Positions 1 to 14,360 of a stretch of 59,639 bases of DNA are shown in pieces. This DNA comes from Zygnema cylindricum (Eukaryota > Streptophyta > Zygnematophyceae > Zygnematales > Zygnemataceae): assembly GCA_037447655.1 (NCBI GenBank), contig JBBHKE010000087.1, forward strand, positions 25,601-85,239, given 5' to 3'. Under the pieces are notes generated by a model, which saw nothing but the letters and a program-made list of their open reading frames with translations, made no database searches and was not told where the DNA came from. The translations under genes were made by a program, and so were the position numbers. Each line of letters starts with the position of its first letter. Positions within the stretch are counted from its first letter, which is position 1.

Positions 1-559
1 CTATAAACGATCCTATACTACTTCTACATTTACAACAAAACTTTTCAATCAAAGCACGAATGCGCTTCAAATTACGCATGCGCTTCAAGGCACGCATAAA
101 CTACGCTAAATTACGCATTCATGAATGACCTAAAGGGCACCTTTACAGTTTAAAAACGCAAAGTTAAATAAATAATAAATTTGGGAAAGTTAATATACTC
201 TTTTGGGAAATAATATATCCATGATATTTGTTTACATTTTTTATATTTGATTTGTAATTTTTTTTGCCTGTTTTTTGTTGGAGACTAAAATTAGAATTGA
301 TGTTTCTTGAAAAAAAAAATAGCGTCTAAAAGTAATTTACTCAATTTTAAACCATCTAATATTAAATAAATAACGAAAATAAAAACAACCACATGAATAA
401 ATAAAAGAAAAACGAAGTAAAATAATAAATAAATTGAAACGCAAAAATTTGACATTTCCACGGGAAATCCAGTAAGTACTTACGCATTAAATCGCATCAA
501 ATACGCACGGAACTTCGCGTACGCATTAAACTTCGCGTAAGCACGAAACTAACTTTTCA

Positions 560-824
560 AAACAACATTTACATCTTCATCATATCCTAGCAAATATCTT
601 GGTTTTCCTTTCGGATCTAACTTCTAATTTAACCGATTTGTGTCTAGACTGAACACTTGACCACCAAAAACCTTTAAGTGTGAAATATCTGATTTTCGGT
701 CGGTCCATCTCTCATAAGTAGTTTGGCCTTTTATTGCCGAATTAAGAACTCTATTCTTGAGATAATTAGCACAGTTCATTGTTTCTGCCCAAAATCTCTT
801 TCCTATCTTCTTATCCGACAACAT
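560..824 (-). pseudogene. Copia integrase C-terminal fragment
   Basis: The minus-strand reading contains the Copia integrase signature region: a FWAE...NCANYLKNR stretch, then TTYERW, then HLKVFG. After an in-frame TAG it continues as KLDPKGKPRYLLGYDED, the usual sequence after the integrase core. Only about 85 residues remain, with no LTR, protease or reverse transcriptase. It interrupts the duplicated 3' flank of gene copy 1 and is absent from the other arm, so it arrived after the duplication or was lost from that arm. It cannot function. Confidence 0.85.
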
Positions 825-1473
825 ACTAAAAAAAAAACGGAAAAAAAATCATCATTTCTTTATATTACTTGTTTATAATTTACATTTTGAAAAAATAAAA
901 AAAAATGACATTTTTTAATATCTAAATAAAATTATCAGACTATTTTAACGTTCTCTAGAATTACTAAAAAAAAGAAAAATCCTAGTGGCTGAAAAAATGT
1001 TCCAAAACTAGTTAAAAAGAATTTTTCAATCGTACAAAAATGAATGAAAGAATTGAAAATATTTTCTATTTCTATTCGATTTTCCTATTTGTTCCGTTTC
1101 CGGCACAATTTAAAAAGCTAAACGAAAACAGAAATTTTTAAAACTGGAAATGAATTTTTGGTTTCTACATGGAAACCTTTTATTCGAGAAAGAAAAGACG
1201 AAATTCTTGTCGAGAAATTGTACTTTGAAAAAAAAAGTTAATTTCTCCACTTGTACCATCTTTTGGAGAAAATGGTATTGTAAAAAACGTTTTTATTTCC
1301 GAATTGGGTGCGGAAAAGATTTTTTTCTCCTTTTATTGTTTTGAAAAAACCCTTTTCTCGGATACACAAGGAGGTCTTGGATATCCAAAAAGCTTTAAAA
1401 AGTAAAAGAATTTTCGATAAGTACCATCTTTCTCCTTGACAATTTAAAGAAAGATGTAAAAAAACATATATGT

Positions 1474-1478
<5 letters not shown>

Positions 1479-1526
<48 letters not shown>
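1479..1526. repeat. (TA)n microsatellite
   Basis: An almost pure TA tract downstream of the stop codon of gene copy 1. An imperfect TA tract is found at the matching place downstream of copy 2 (about 23345-23400), so it predates the inverted duplication. Confidence 0.95.
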
Positions 1527-1531
<5 letters not shown>

Positions 1532-1815
1532 GATACTAATTCAGTGGGCAAATTATTTTCCGAAAGTCTTTTTCCCAACTGTAGCAGTTTAATTTTCCTT
1601 TCGCTTTCTGTTATCTTTCCGTTATACTTCAATCATTTTTCGGTCAAACTTCCGTTAATGTTCCGTTAAGTGTCGTTAGAGTTCCGTTGTTACTCCGTTA
1701 AACGGCCATCATGCGCACTTCCCATCTCCACAACTCTCTTCTTCTCTCTCTCTCTCTCTCCCTCTCTTCTCTTTTTCTTTCAAGAAAGCGATTTTCTTTT
1801 CGTTCTTTTTCTTTT

Positions 1816-3448
<1,633 letters not shown>

Positions 3449-3586
3449 TTTTGTCGGAAGGGAAGAAGACAAAAACTAGGAGATGCAGAAGGCGCGGACA
3501 AGAAGAAGGGACAGAAAGGCGTAGGCTGGTCTAGTGAGTGAGAGAGTAAGTTTTGGACTTATAGAGAAGCTCGGGAACTCCGCCAG

Positions 3587-3592
3587 TTTATA
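3587..3592 (-). promoter_or_regulatory. Candidate TATA box of gene copy 1
   Basis: Reads TATAAA on the minus strand, about 140 bp upstream of the chosen ATG at 3448. A second weaker CTATAAG lies about 30 bp further downstream. Position and sequence suit a plant core promoter. There is no direct evidence of transcription. Confidence 0.4.
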
Positions 3593-3679
3593 TGTCGTGT
3601 AGCGAGAGTACTGGAGATGAAGGATCAGGAGTGAAGTTATTAGCGTGAAGACAAAAAAGAGTCGCAAGACGACAAAATA

Positions 3680-6600
3680 TAAGATTGTACAAGTGTCTTG
3701 CCAAATGACCAGTGGGATGTTTTGGCTTCTTTCGGAAGATTTAAATAAAAAGTACGAAGCGGTTTGTCGGTCGTTTAACGCATTTTAAAGAAGCTGATGG
3801 GGCGGCCTGAGTTAAGCCGACCTGACAGACTGGCGTGACATGTGACAGAATATAAGTATAAGCTGTAGATTAATCGACGTCACGACGTACAAGCGATTTT
3901 TTAAAATCGGATTTTATTTTTTTTAACATGGGACGACGCGGTCTAATATTGAGCAGGAAAGTACAAATTAATACAAAAAAAAAAGACTGTAGTACGAAAA
4001 AAGTTTGTACTAATCAAATGATTGCGGTGACTTTTACATTTGTTAAAGGTGGAAATTTCCATCGGAATATAATGCAATGGGTTACGCTGTCGGGACTCTA
4101 AACGTTAAGCGTGTCGCAAGAAACGCTAAGCGTTTATTTTTACGGTTTTTTAAAAGAAGTTGTACTATACTGTACCTTATACGACAGCGGAGCATATTGC
4201 AATATGTTCCTATGGAAAGTTCTCGTACGAATGGCTTGCTGAAGTAAGAAAAGAAAAAAAAAAAGGGATTATGTTTACGTAGGGCAAAAGAAAGAAAATA
4301 TAAAAAAGGTGAATAAAAGAGTGTATTGGTAGACTGCTAATTTACAGTTTTGTGACAATATGTTTGTGTTGATTATTGTGGACCAATTGTGATGTTAAAT
4401 ATGGCCGGGAAATGATAGATATAATCAATAATATCATGTGAAAATGTGTTGTATCCCCTTATGGCAATTACATTGCATTTAGCAACATTAAACATATAAA
4501 ACAGCCACTTGGACATTACCCCATTGTGTAATGAAAAAAGAAAAAGTGCTTTATTAGTGGAATATCATTTGACGTAACAATAATCTTGCTAGTCTTCGTA
4601 GCGTGCTTTTTTGCATGTCAGTAACAATTTTGTTTTTATATCTATTCTATTTTTATTCGGCCCGAAATGATATTAATGTCATTGTAAATTTACATATTAT
4701 ACCTTATGATGTAAAAACATCTCAATTCTATTAAGCTTCAATGCACTATATCACAAAAACAAGACGTGAGACACGATAAAGCATTGTAAGCACCTTTCAA
4801 TTGTTATATCGGGTCTCTACATGATACGAGAAGCAAAACTGTAGAAGGTACCCACAAAAGTTACCCACAAAAATTAAAACAAAATTTCAAAAAATCATTG
4901 TTTAAAAGTGCTCACATACAACTTGACCTTTGGTTTCACATATCAATCCAAAATCGTCGATTTTCATGGCTTTGCATAGAAAAGAGCAATGCCATTCGTT
5001 AGTATACTTGATTCGATATAGAACGATTACTTACAAGTTTTTTCAATAAAAAATAAAGTACTTGCACATCCGAAAACACGTTACATCCCAATCGTACAAT
5101 GTTGTACAATAATTCAATTGCTTGATATCGAAGACACCCAAAATCAAAAACTGCTTTCTCACAAATGTCATTTTTTCAATTTTTTGTAATAGGTTCGTGA
5201 TTTGTATGTTGTTACTACTTACACTACCAAGTATTTAGTGTGATTCTATAGGAAACTATTAAATTTTGTAATGAAACGTGTTTAGTTGTGTTGATTGCCA
5301 ATTAGTTTCAAATGTAGTCGTGCGTGTGTAATTACCATGTAGTGTAGTTCGTGTGTTTCCGATGAAATAATTGTTGGTAACTGTTATGTGCTAGGTTCGT
5401 CAAAAAAATTACTGGAAAACCTAGTTTTAACATTCGTTTCTGCTCGTCGAAATTTTTGCCACAAAAAATCTTCAAAAAGTCAAATTGTTCGTTTTTCCAT
5501 ACGAGTGTGAATGTGCGAAGATGTTATGCGGAGTCCAGTATTAACATAAATGTACCTATATACGACATGTACGACTATGTTTACTTTAACAATTATTTGT
5601 AGCCAATTTCCAATAGAAACAGAAATGTAAGCCCAAATTATTTGAATGGTGTGCTAATATTAACCATTTAGGCGCTCCATATGAAAAAAAATGATAGAAA
5701 AACAAAAGATCGAGCATATGAGATTGGAAAATGGCAATAGTCTCTTACATTTTCTTAAGATAAATGTTGTTCGTGTAGGTTCCAAAGATAAAATTTGCAA
5801 TATGCATTTAATGCTTGAGGGTTTAGCAATTAAAACCATGGTACTCCGTTCCCTACATTAATATACAAGTATTGGGATATCAACAAAAACACTTAGTAAT
5901 ATCAAAAATCTAATTTGTCATCCTTATTGGACAGAAGGATCACATATTTTTTGGCCGGGGAAAGTTTAAAACAATTTAAAAATGTGAAGTAAAATCATAG
6001 AAAACTTTGAAACATCCTCTATATTTTTATGTCAAAAGCATAATTATTAAATTCATACTAAAAACACAATGGAAATAACATGAAGTAAAATAATAAACCA
6101 CAACTTTTTTTTCAAATATGAAAATATTTGAATATCAATTAATGAACGACAGCTTTGATGAGGTACGTTTTCAGCTCTTATAATCTTTCAGAGTTTAGTC
6201 GATGTTGTAATTAGGACGAGAGGGAAATTTAGGGCAAAAATAAATGGAAAACCAAGTGATAGATTTAAAGAAGCAGAAGACTAAACAACAAAGATGACGG
6301 TATGTAGTCCGACCGAGAGTAAAACTTGAATCAGAAGTACATGGTTTACTATTTTTTAGCGTGCATGATATTTTTTCAAAAAAATTGCGTATAAAAAAGG
6401 TAGAGAGTTCAATTTGTACCAAACAAAACCTTAACAGTTTGAAAAATATTCGGCATGCATGTTGTATACACGCGCACATTTGAATGCACAAATTAATATT
6501 CTCGATATTTATAAATCACGTGACTTCAAAACACCCAATCGTTATACCATGAACAACTATCAATATAAAGAAAATTTGAGTGTAGGGGAAGAACACCGTT

Positions 6601-7640
6601 GTTAACGTTTTTCTTGGGTTGAAGGGCCTAAAGCCATCGAAGCATTAGTATTAACAAACATAACAACAATTTATCTACACATTCCCATTGGTGTAAGCGC
6701 TTTAGTCTGTTTGCACATAGTGAACATTTGGACATGATTTCACTTTCGCTATCTTACTATGAATCAAATCTGAGTATAGTTTCGAGCGTCGAGGCCACTC
6801 AGTTTCGCGTGTAACTGATAGTTGTTATGTACTTTTGTATGAGACAACAAGTGGTTATAACACAAATTAACACATTTCTTACATTACACTATTTGTATAC
6901 CTCCTCCATTAGTGTGATTCACAGTAATTGCAACGTACATCTATTAACTTAGAAGAGAATTAAGTAAATGTATTTGTATTTCAGATTCAAGGGGTTGTAA
7001 TTGGGGACGCTTATATAGTGTTATTCACACTAATAGCCATCCACGGCATTAAGTACCCTTAATGACCATCAACTTAAATTCAGTTCAATAATTAATTTCA
7101 ATTTTTCAAAGTTCGAACTTCTATTCATCTACAATTATGGGATTAAGAACCGCGTCATCTATTTTGTCAAATACAATGAAATGTGTGATAACCAATAGGA
7201 AAGCGACAAGTAATGCTATTATTGAACTCATCGAACTCGTCTAGACCCCTATTAATTTCAATTCGAAGGGGTGGATATTACTATACAAGGATAACGGTAC
7301 GTACATTGCTTAAATAAAAAAAACAAATTCAAGTTTCTCCAAAAAAATAAAAATAAAAACAAGTTTCTCCAATTGTCGTTGGCTTAACATTTGCTTCGAC
7401 AAAAGGCGTGCGTTCCTTTCTTGTCGGGTCACGTACAAAAATTATGATAACTTTTCGTAAGTTAATTTTTTTCTTTCTTTAAGTCCTTGACGTTGACCTA
7501 ACTCGGTCGCCGCGATTTTCACACAGTTTCAACCGCGCCTGCGATGGTCAACAATCCTTTTCGGCGATCGCAGTTACAATTCATTGAGCAATCAGACGAC
7601 AGATTGGTGTCGCTCGCTGAATGGTCACCAGCTGGCAAAA
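3680..7640. other. Unannotated AT-rich stretch
   Basis: I see no coding region, terminal inverted repeat pair or long tandem repeat that I can support. The longest open frames are under 100 codons and resemble nothing known. A few short local repeats (for example AAACGCTAAGCG near 4100) are all that stands out. Confidence 0.6.
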
Positions 7641-7654
7641 AGTTTCACCGTCGG

Positions 7655-8710
7655 TACGTATCGGCTGCGTCACGTTCTTGATCGCAATAAAGACGGGAGC
7701 CGACGTGCCACGTGACACTGCTAGATTTTCACGTGTACGGCCGGATCTTGTGCAAGAAACGCGACACGCGCTGTGCAAAGGAAGATTCTAGGTCGAATTT
7801 GAGAATCGTAGGTTTGTTAGACTTGGACAAAATCAAGTAAAAGCAAACAGATTTTAACTTTATTGTGCAAAAAGCGTCTATGCGCCAGAAGTCTTATGCG
7901 CTTCGTTGTCATCCGCTAATTGGATTAGAATATAAAGAAGTATGGACACGTGGCTCTTTAGATGTTGGCCACATTGAACGACAGAAAAGCTGCTCGATAT
8001 ATTTCTGCTACGACGATATTTTCGCTAGAAAGGACAATAAAAGCGTCTAAAACCGACATATCGGTTCATCCTTATTTGTTCGTCGTATGCAGATGTCCGA
8101 ATATACGAACCCAGAGGGAGTACGGACAGTATTACACAGACGGTTGGAGGTTGTTTTCTGATTGCGTGTCTGCTACGTGGCGCACAATGTGAGCTGCCAA
8201 GTTATGACGTGGCATAAGTTGAAAATAACGGTGCGTCGGAGTTGTTTCCATGTGAGAATTGGCGTGCGTCACTCTTCAAGAATTATAGGCTCGTTGTTTG
8301 TCGTATTTGGCAATACGTCAATAAGGACAAAATTTAAACGGTCGTCTAAATCTACGTCAATATGGATGAGAGCGTACGGACATAGGAAATTCCGTCGACC
8401 TAGGAATTGAAAGATGTTGACAAATAGCTAAACGGGAAGAAAAAAACAAATACCAATTATTAGAGTCTTTTCAAAACTTGGATTACTACATTAATTTCGA
8501 TGAGAAAACCATGAGGAATTTCTGCAATTAGTCCCAAAAAAGTATTTTCATCCTACTCATTTCATCGGTGTTAAAGACTTCCATGGACTACGCTGCCGTA
8601 AACTTTGAAGTCGTACCAAAAGCCAAAAACCGTTTCATTGCGTACAGGACTATATTGTTGGACAAATCATCAGAGCACGGTTCGTACATGCGCTCGAACT
8701 GTTTTCAGTA
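7655..8710 (+). repeat. R2 repeat, copy a (uninterrupted)
   Basis: About 1 kb of sequence matching 14825-18612 once three later insertions are removed from the latter. Shared landmarks include GACGGGAGCCGACGTGCCA / GACAGGAGCCGATATGCCA near the start, GACAGAAAAGCTGC in the middle and TTTTCATCCTACTCATTTC near the end. No conserved open frame survives. The copy is useful because it preserves the empty target sites of insertions found in copy b. Confidence 0.75.
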
Positions 8711-8898
8711 CGTCTAACATTCTATTCGTCACGGGACTCCAACGGGAAAAAATTAGCATGTGCGTATATTTTCGAGGTCAATCGTTTTCCTGTTTGGAGA
8801 GAAAAACGTTACTCAAATTCTCTACGGGCAGTTGTAGGGCATGTTCCCATGTATCTTAGTCTTGTTGTTCTGTTTTTTAGGTAAGAATCTCTGTAGTA

Positions 8899-9097
8899 CA
8901 CCACGAATAGTTATTAGCGTTATGAACTCTATATCGGCGCCCCAAAATTTTGACATTAATACCTTAAAAAGAATAAACTACTCTATTTAAGGACGTGGAC
9001 CATAACCTGCCACGTCTCCCAGTACTAAATTAGAATAAATGACGATAATTTTTTCTTTAAACTAATAATTTCTCAACGCTAATAACGATTCGGGGTG
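8899..9097. mobile_element. TA-flanked MITE M1 (short form)
   Basis: Inverted ends CACCACGAATAGTTATTAGC and GCTAATAACGATTCGGGGTG, related to the CACCGTGAATCG ends of the other family members. A TA precedes the left end; the right flank has drifted to AA. At about 200 bp it is an internally deleted form of the usual 480-535 bp element. Confidence 0.6.
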
Positions 9098-9254
9098 AAC
9101 TTTTCAGAGTGTTCCGATGTTCGGCAACGAAATCGTTTCTTTCAACTATTATATCAGTGCCCGTTACACGGGCATGGACCGTGTCATGTATTATCACGCT
9201 TTCTTTTGCCCTGAACAAAGTACACAACCATAATACGTTTAAGTGTTCAATGAT

Positions 9255-10655
9255 TAGTTTTACTATGAGCAGTATATCTAGGGAATTGCTGATAGCAGAG
9301 ACTATTTTTGCTGCGCGTAGGTACACCGCGCATCGTTATTAGTGTCAAAGTTTAAATAGTGTGTAAGTAAATATACCGTCATTGACGCTAATTAAGAATT
9401 TGAAAAATAATAAAAAAAGGTTTATTCTAATTTCAGTGTTAACGCTAATTTGGAACAGCAAAATTGGAAAATTCTATGTACGATTATATACATTATTATA
9501 TGTATCCGTACAAAACATAAAAAATCGTACACTGTAGTGAAATTTAAATATCCGTACATGTCAGACTAATTTACGTGTCAGACCAATCCCGTTTTTTTAG
9601 CGCACGCGATTTAATTCATTTTCTGTAAAATTTTCACTTGAAAAGGTACATTTATGAACGGCCTGACATCGACCGTACACCACGCTATTTAGATCTTATT
9701 GAACTTTAGTTCTTTACGCTATTTTGTACGGTACATCAATTAACGTCAAGGGCAAATTTAAATCATGTATCCTATTTGAGGAAAAAAATCAAAATTTTAA
9801 GAACCCAAATTAGTGACTTTGACACTAATAACGATGCACGGTGTAGTTGTCACAAATTGTACATTTGAAGTACAGTTTCGTACAAGATACGTACCTTTAA
9901 ATTCAGATTTGACGGTCAATCCGTCGAGCAACTTTGATTGGCAGAATATAGTACTGGCGGTTAAAAAAGTGTCGCGCTCGCGAACGTCGACCGTCATTAA
10001 AAAAAAACCAATTCACACGGCCGGCGCAGGTTTACTGTAACACAACTGCGGCAGCCACATAATGATAAAATGGTTGCGTGTCACTTCACGTATGTCATAG
10101 AACACACCGACATTTGACACTGCAAAAATGAAGTCTACTCGCGAACCGTTACACTAAACTTGGATACAAATTAAAGGACGACGTAGAACATGTATAAAAT
10201 TACACGGAATGAAATAAACTTCGGATAAATAAAAAAAACGCACCCGCGTATAAATATTGATGAAACTAAAATGACGCGTCGTCATGGAGTAGATTTCATT
10301 TTTGGGGCTAAGTCAAATGTTAGTGTGGGCTTTGACAGACGTGAAGTGATAAACTACTTGCACAAAGCCATTTTATATATATATGTGGCTGCCGCAGTTT
10401 TGTTACAGTAAACCTCGGTCGGTCGTGTGAATTGTTTTTTTTTTACGACCGTCGACGTTCGCAAGCGCGACACTTTTTTAACCGCCAGTACAATATTCCG
10501 CCAGTCAAAGTTGCTCGCCGGATTGACCGTCAAATCTAAACTTAAAGGTACGTAGTTTGTACGAAACTGTACTTCAAATGTACAATTTATGACAACTACA
10601 TGCGTGCAGCAAAAATTGTCTCTGCGATTAGCAATTCCCTGTATCTAAACATTCT
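9255..10655. mobile_element. Foldback-like long inverted repeat
   Basis: The segment 9846-10098 is the approximate reverse complement of 10333-10596, with a loop of about 230 bp. The arms continue outward on the other side of a MITE insertion: about 9258-9321 pairs with about 10599-10655. The left arm is split by MITE M2 at a TA; the right arm shows the unoccupied site as GACAACTACATG. No coding region. Confidence 0.65.
9324..9843. mobile_element. TA-flanked MITE M2
   Basis: Ends CACCGCGCATCGTTATTAGT and ACTAATAACGATGCACGGTG, flanked on both sides by TA. It is inserted into the left arm of the foldback repeat. The right arm retains the uninterrupted site with a single TA, which confirms both the boundary and a 2-bp TA target duplication. 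520 bp, no transposase. Confidence 0.85.
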
Positions 10656-11836
10656 CTATACACACTACATAGGAACAACAACCATAGGGTGATTTCATCA
10701 ACAACAAAGATGCATGGCGCATCACAAACAATTCCAAACTGCAAATCTACACTAACATACGTTTCTCACAACTACACAATTTGCGCCACTTTCACAAACC
10801 ATGCCTACTTGAAAACGGGACATCAAAACAATTTGCGCCACTTTTGACGAATCGTGCCTCCTTTAAAAAATACCCGATCGGTGAGGTCGTCGAGGGACAA
10901 ATAACATACGTTCCACATAGACGCGGAAGTGGGAGAGGGAGAGAGAGACAGTTGCCTTCACATACTTCGCTTCCCTGAAATGGCATTCGCTGCTCCATAC
11001 CCTTCCACGGCCCTTGCACGCATAATGGTCCGTACAGGTTGGAAACAGAGATAGGTTTTTTTTTTGTTCTCCACGTATTGCAAAAAAGTTTCAAAAACGT
11101 TTCAAAAAAGTGTTACGGGTGCCACAACGTCTCCTCATTCTGTTATAACTTGTTACTTTAACTGAAATCACCATGCGAGGTGTTTTTAGTAGAAGTTTGA
11201 AAATGACCTAAAGTAACGTGGAAGTGGGACAAATTGCGTAAGACGACAAACTATAATACATTAAAATTTGGAAATTGATATAACTTCTTTTATGATATAT
11301 ATTCCAGTTTTAACACGCCTGAATATGTTCTCGTTAAGGGCTAAGTTTTGCAGGAAAATGACAAAAAATCACCTAACTTATCACATGGGAACATGCCCTT
11401 AGAGTTTAACTGACATACGGATACATCTACACATACGATGATCAATGAAAACCACAATATCATATACCTGATTGATAAAAAAATTATTCGTAAGCAATTA
11501 TTGGCGTTACACGCCGATAATTCATGTTTCGTTTTGAAAACTAGGCAAATGAAAATGGCATATGTCATTTTGGTTGGGCCAAAGCACCTTACGCCAACTT
11601 GTGTATAATCGTGCAATAATCGTAAACAATATGACAAATTTGAACAATGAAGTTAAAATTGAAAATCAATCCGTTGATTAGCTTTGCCTCATTAAAAGTC
11701 GTAATCAACTTAAACTTTTGTCGGTGTTGTGAACGTCCACCTACATTAAGGCTTAAGGGTGGACTTCCATTACCTAAAATGGGGTTTTTTTTTCTAGATG
11801 ACATACAGTTTTGTACCATTCCGTAGAATTTTTTTT

Positions 11837-11853
11837 GGGGGGGGGGGGGGGGG
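11837..11853. repeat. Poly-G run (17 bp)
   Basis: Seventeen consecutive G directly after a T run. Homopolymer G of this length is rare in such AT-rich DNA and is error-prone in assembly; exact length is uncertain. Confidence 0.9.
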
Positions 11854-12103
11854 TCGTCTTTATAGGATATCTCTTTAGATTGTACAAGCTTACAAGTGTA
11901 AACCTTGACCATCGTGTTTTTGGTTTTTTCAAAGCAACAACGCGATAACTCTAACTTTTGGATTTTTGGTTGGTTTTTGGTGATGATACATATCATGTAC
12001 AAAACTTGAGAATTGAGGTGGTAGTCCACCGCCATACATACCTTTATCATCCATGTGTTACGACTGTACTAAGTTTGTGGTAGTCAATAACAACAGCGTT
12101 TGG

Positions 12104-12212
12104 AGCGAATGCCTTGTGAATGAATATCCAATGGTCATTGTTACCCCCCGTACTTTGGGCTAATATTGGTAAGATTTTTGTAATGTTGTTTCGTCCATAA
12201 AAACAGAACAGG
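12104..12212 (-). other. R4 fragment a: possible relic of a coding exon
   Basis: On the minus strand this encodes LFCFYGRNNITKILPIL ... IFIHKAFA. The plus strand at 18757-18867 encodes a gap-free relative, LFSFYTRNNITENLPIL ... IFIHEVFA. Nucleotide identity by eye is about 70 percent with no indels. The shared frame hints that both derive from a once-coding sequence, possibly transposon protein. I cannot name it, and both copies are short. Confidence 0.35.
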
Positions 12213-12978
12213 TGGTATGAAATCGTACGGAGAATATTTATGTAAACAACCTCATTTTTTGTTTGATAGAACTTCACGCCGAGGTTAATCTTGACGGCAA
12301 GTCTCGCAAAACTTTAGTTTTGCGTACATAAACATTTGGAGTTTATTTCTTGCTACAATGAACTCTAAAAGTTTGTGAAATATTTGGCATTTATAACGAA
12401 TATATGAGACCGCTTAAAAAAATCCTCATTTCTTTTTGAGCTTGCCGAATAAATGTGATTTCTAAGCATAACACTGCTACTGTACCTTAATGTCCACTAT
12501 TTCAAACTTAGGGCACAACCCCGTGTACTTGTAACTTAGCGAACTTAATTTTTTTTTATCGCGGATCCAATGCACTTAGAATTTGGGTGTCTCTATGTGT
12601 TTACTCGAAATTGTAACTTAAATTTGTGACAATTGTATACCTTTTAAAACGATTGGTATGTCTCTTGTCTTTTTGTGACATCGTAGATGTACAATTTTGG
12701 ATCTATGGTTGTACAACATGCCTTTGCGTTTGCCCCTCATGTTTTGCCGACATGAATGGAAATAAATTCTTTATGCCCTTGCAATTTTTTTTTTCTTTGT
12801 GCGCTTGTTGTTTACTTCTTAACGTCACTTCGCTTCCTCCCGTTGCACTTAAAGCAAACTTATGGCAGAATGCGAAATGGAGTAGCTCGGAGGGGTGAAC
12901 ATGGCGCAAGGTGACGGTGGTAGTGAGTGCGAGCAACATTGATGACTCCATCAATTTCCCACCTTTACGTGAAATAAC

Positions 12979-13841
12979 TAATGTTGGTTATCAAGTAAAA
13001 TCATATTGGGATAATTTTGGTATTTGATTTATAGATTATTGATCGGTTAGAGGCCTCGATATATTGTATCGGGACCAACATAATATATCGCGATGTATTT
13101 CGCGATATATAGTGCTTTTTAAATTTAGTACTTTATACAATATAGTATTTTAATCGAAAACAAAAAAATATCTGGTACACCACGTATGACGTGAATTTTG
13201 TTACGTAACTTAAATGTAGACTGCGCAACATATAACCGCAAAAAAAATAGTACCTTATGTAATTTGTACGTAGTTACGTACATAACTTCAAAATTGTAAA
13301 ATGAAAAAATCACGCTAATTTACTTAAATTGAAAAAATAAGTCAACAGTTATGCCATGAAAAACGAAATATGCTGCAAAAAACACTTCAAAATATATTAA
13401 GTCCCATGTGCTGTTGTCAAATTTAGTATTTTGTTTTGGAGTTCTCAAGAGTGTTTACTTGTCGATTTTCATTATGTTCGAGAAATGGTGAATTCCAAAA
13501 ATGGTTAGTAAAAGTATGCTGTATTTTTGTGTTAAAAAATGATTTTGAATTGCTTATTGGTCTATTATTTAATAAATCATGTTTTCAAGCATAATGTGAG
13601 AAACAACTACAAAAATAACTTTGAAAACCGTAAAATATGATCTGAAATGTGTACAGGGACACAAACACTTGAATTACAAAAAAAAACGAGAATAAAAGCT
13701 TCGATATACAACGATAAATTATATCGACATATCGGGCCGATAAATTGGTAAGATATTTTGCTCTTCGATATATCGATTATCGAGTCCCTATAATTAGGTA
13801 CATATCGAATATCTGCAAGTGGTCCTCAATACCCAACACTA
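12979..13841. mobile_element. hAT-like non-autonomous element nested in H2
   Basis: Left end TAATGTTGGTTATC and right end ATACCCAACACTA are imperfect inverted repeats. The interior is rich in TCGATATATCG motifs, as in the hAT-1 family. Flanking octamers are GAAATAAC (12971-12978) and CAAATAAC (14364-14371, beyond a MITE), seven of eight matching, as expected for hAT. The MITE sits at the TA formed by the right terminus. Confidence 0.6.
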
Positions 13842-14360
13842 CACCGTGAATCGCTATTAGCGTGTTGAACGCTAATTGAGGTACCCTGTTTTTTTGGGCA
13901 AATTCTCAAATAGAATTAAACATTCTAAATGTTTCTACACGTTATTTGAGGTAGCCCATTGAATAGGATTCATGACTCTAATATAGTGACATCATAAATA
14001 GTGTGGTGTACGGAATGTCAGAGACGTACTATTCTGTACTTTTCCAAGTAAAAAAGTACATAAAAAACATTCACACTGTCCCGTAGTCGCGCTAACATGT
14101 AATTGCGTAAATATTTTCCGGCATAAGCGGATGTAAAAAAAAAGCGACGGCGTACGATTTGAACAATTTCGTACATGCACATTTTTTAGTGTGGAGATAT
14201 TATGCTCCAAATTTTTTTACAAAGCAGTGTACAAATTAGAGAATACGGAAAATTATAATAAAAATTATTTCCACAAAAAACGACATTCTCAAATAGCGTA
14301 AATGTTGCTAATTGTTTTATTACGCTATTTATTTCATTACGCAAATAGCGATTCACGGTG
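13842..14360. mobile_element. TA-flanked MITE M3
   Basis: Ends CACCGTGAATCGCTATTAGC and AAATAGCGATTCACGGTG with TA on both sides. The interior shares AATAGTGTGGTGTACGGA and TTGAACAATTTCGTACAT stretches with M6. It is inserted at the end of the hAT-like element within H2, giving a three-level nest. 519 bp, non-coding. Confidence 0.85.

Larger units (their letters stand above)
8837..11398 (+). mobile_element. Harbinger-like non-autonomous element H1, carrying nested insertions
   Basis: The ends are GGGCATGTTCCCATG and CATGGGAACATGCCC, inverted copies of each other. Flanks are GTA on the left and TTA on the right, an imperfect 3-bp target duplication of the PIF/Harbinger type (TWA). The right end (GCTAAGTTTTGC ... 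ACTTATCACATGGGA) matches the right ends of H3 and H5. The element is inflated from about 780 bp by a short MITE at 8899-9097 and a foldback element with its own MITE at about 9255-10655. No transposase is encoded. Confidence 0.65.
11399..12510. other. Intergenic DNA between H1 and H2
   Basis: No full element or gene recognised, apart from the poly-G run and the R4 fragment at 12104-12212. Minus-strand open frames of 98 and 153 codons show no known domain, and the longer one is broken through the poly-G run into a Pro tract. Confidence 0.5.

Noticed and set aside
6195-6491. 98-codon minus-strand frame
   Set aside because: Cys- and Phe-rich but with no motif, no homologous copy in the window and no plausible gene context.
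10792-11094. 100-codon minus-strand frame inside H1
   Set aside because: No recognisable motif, no conservation in other H copies, and it lies within nested transposon DNA.
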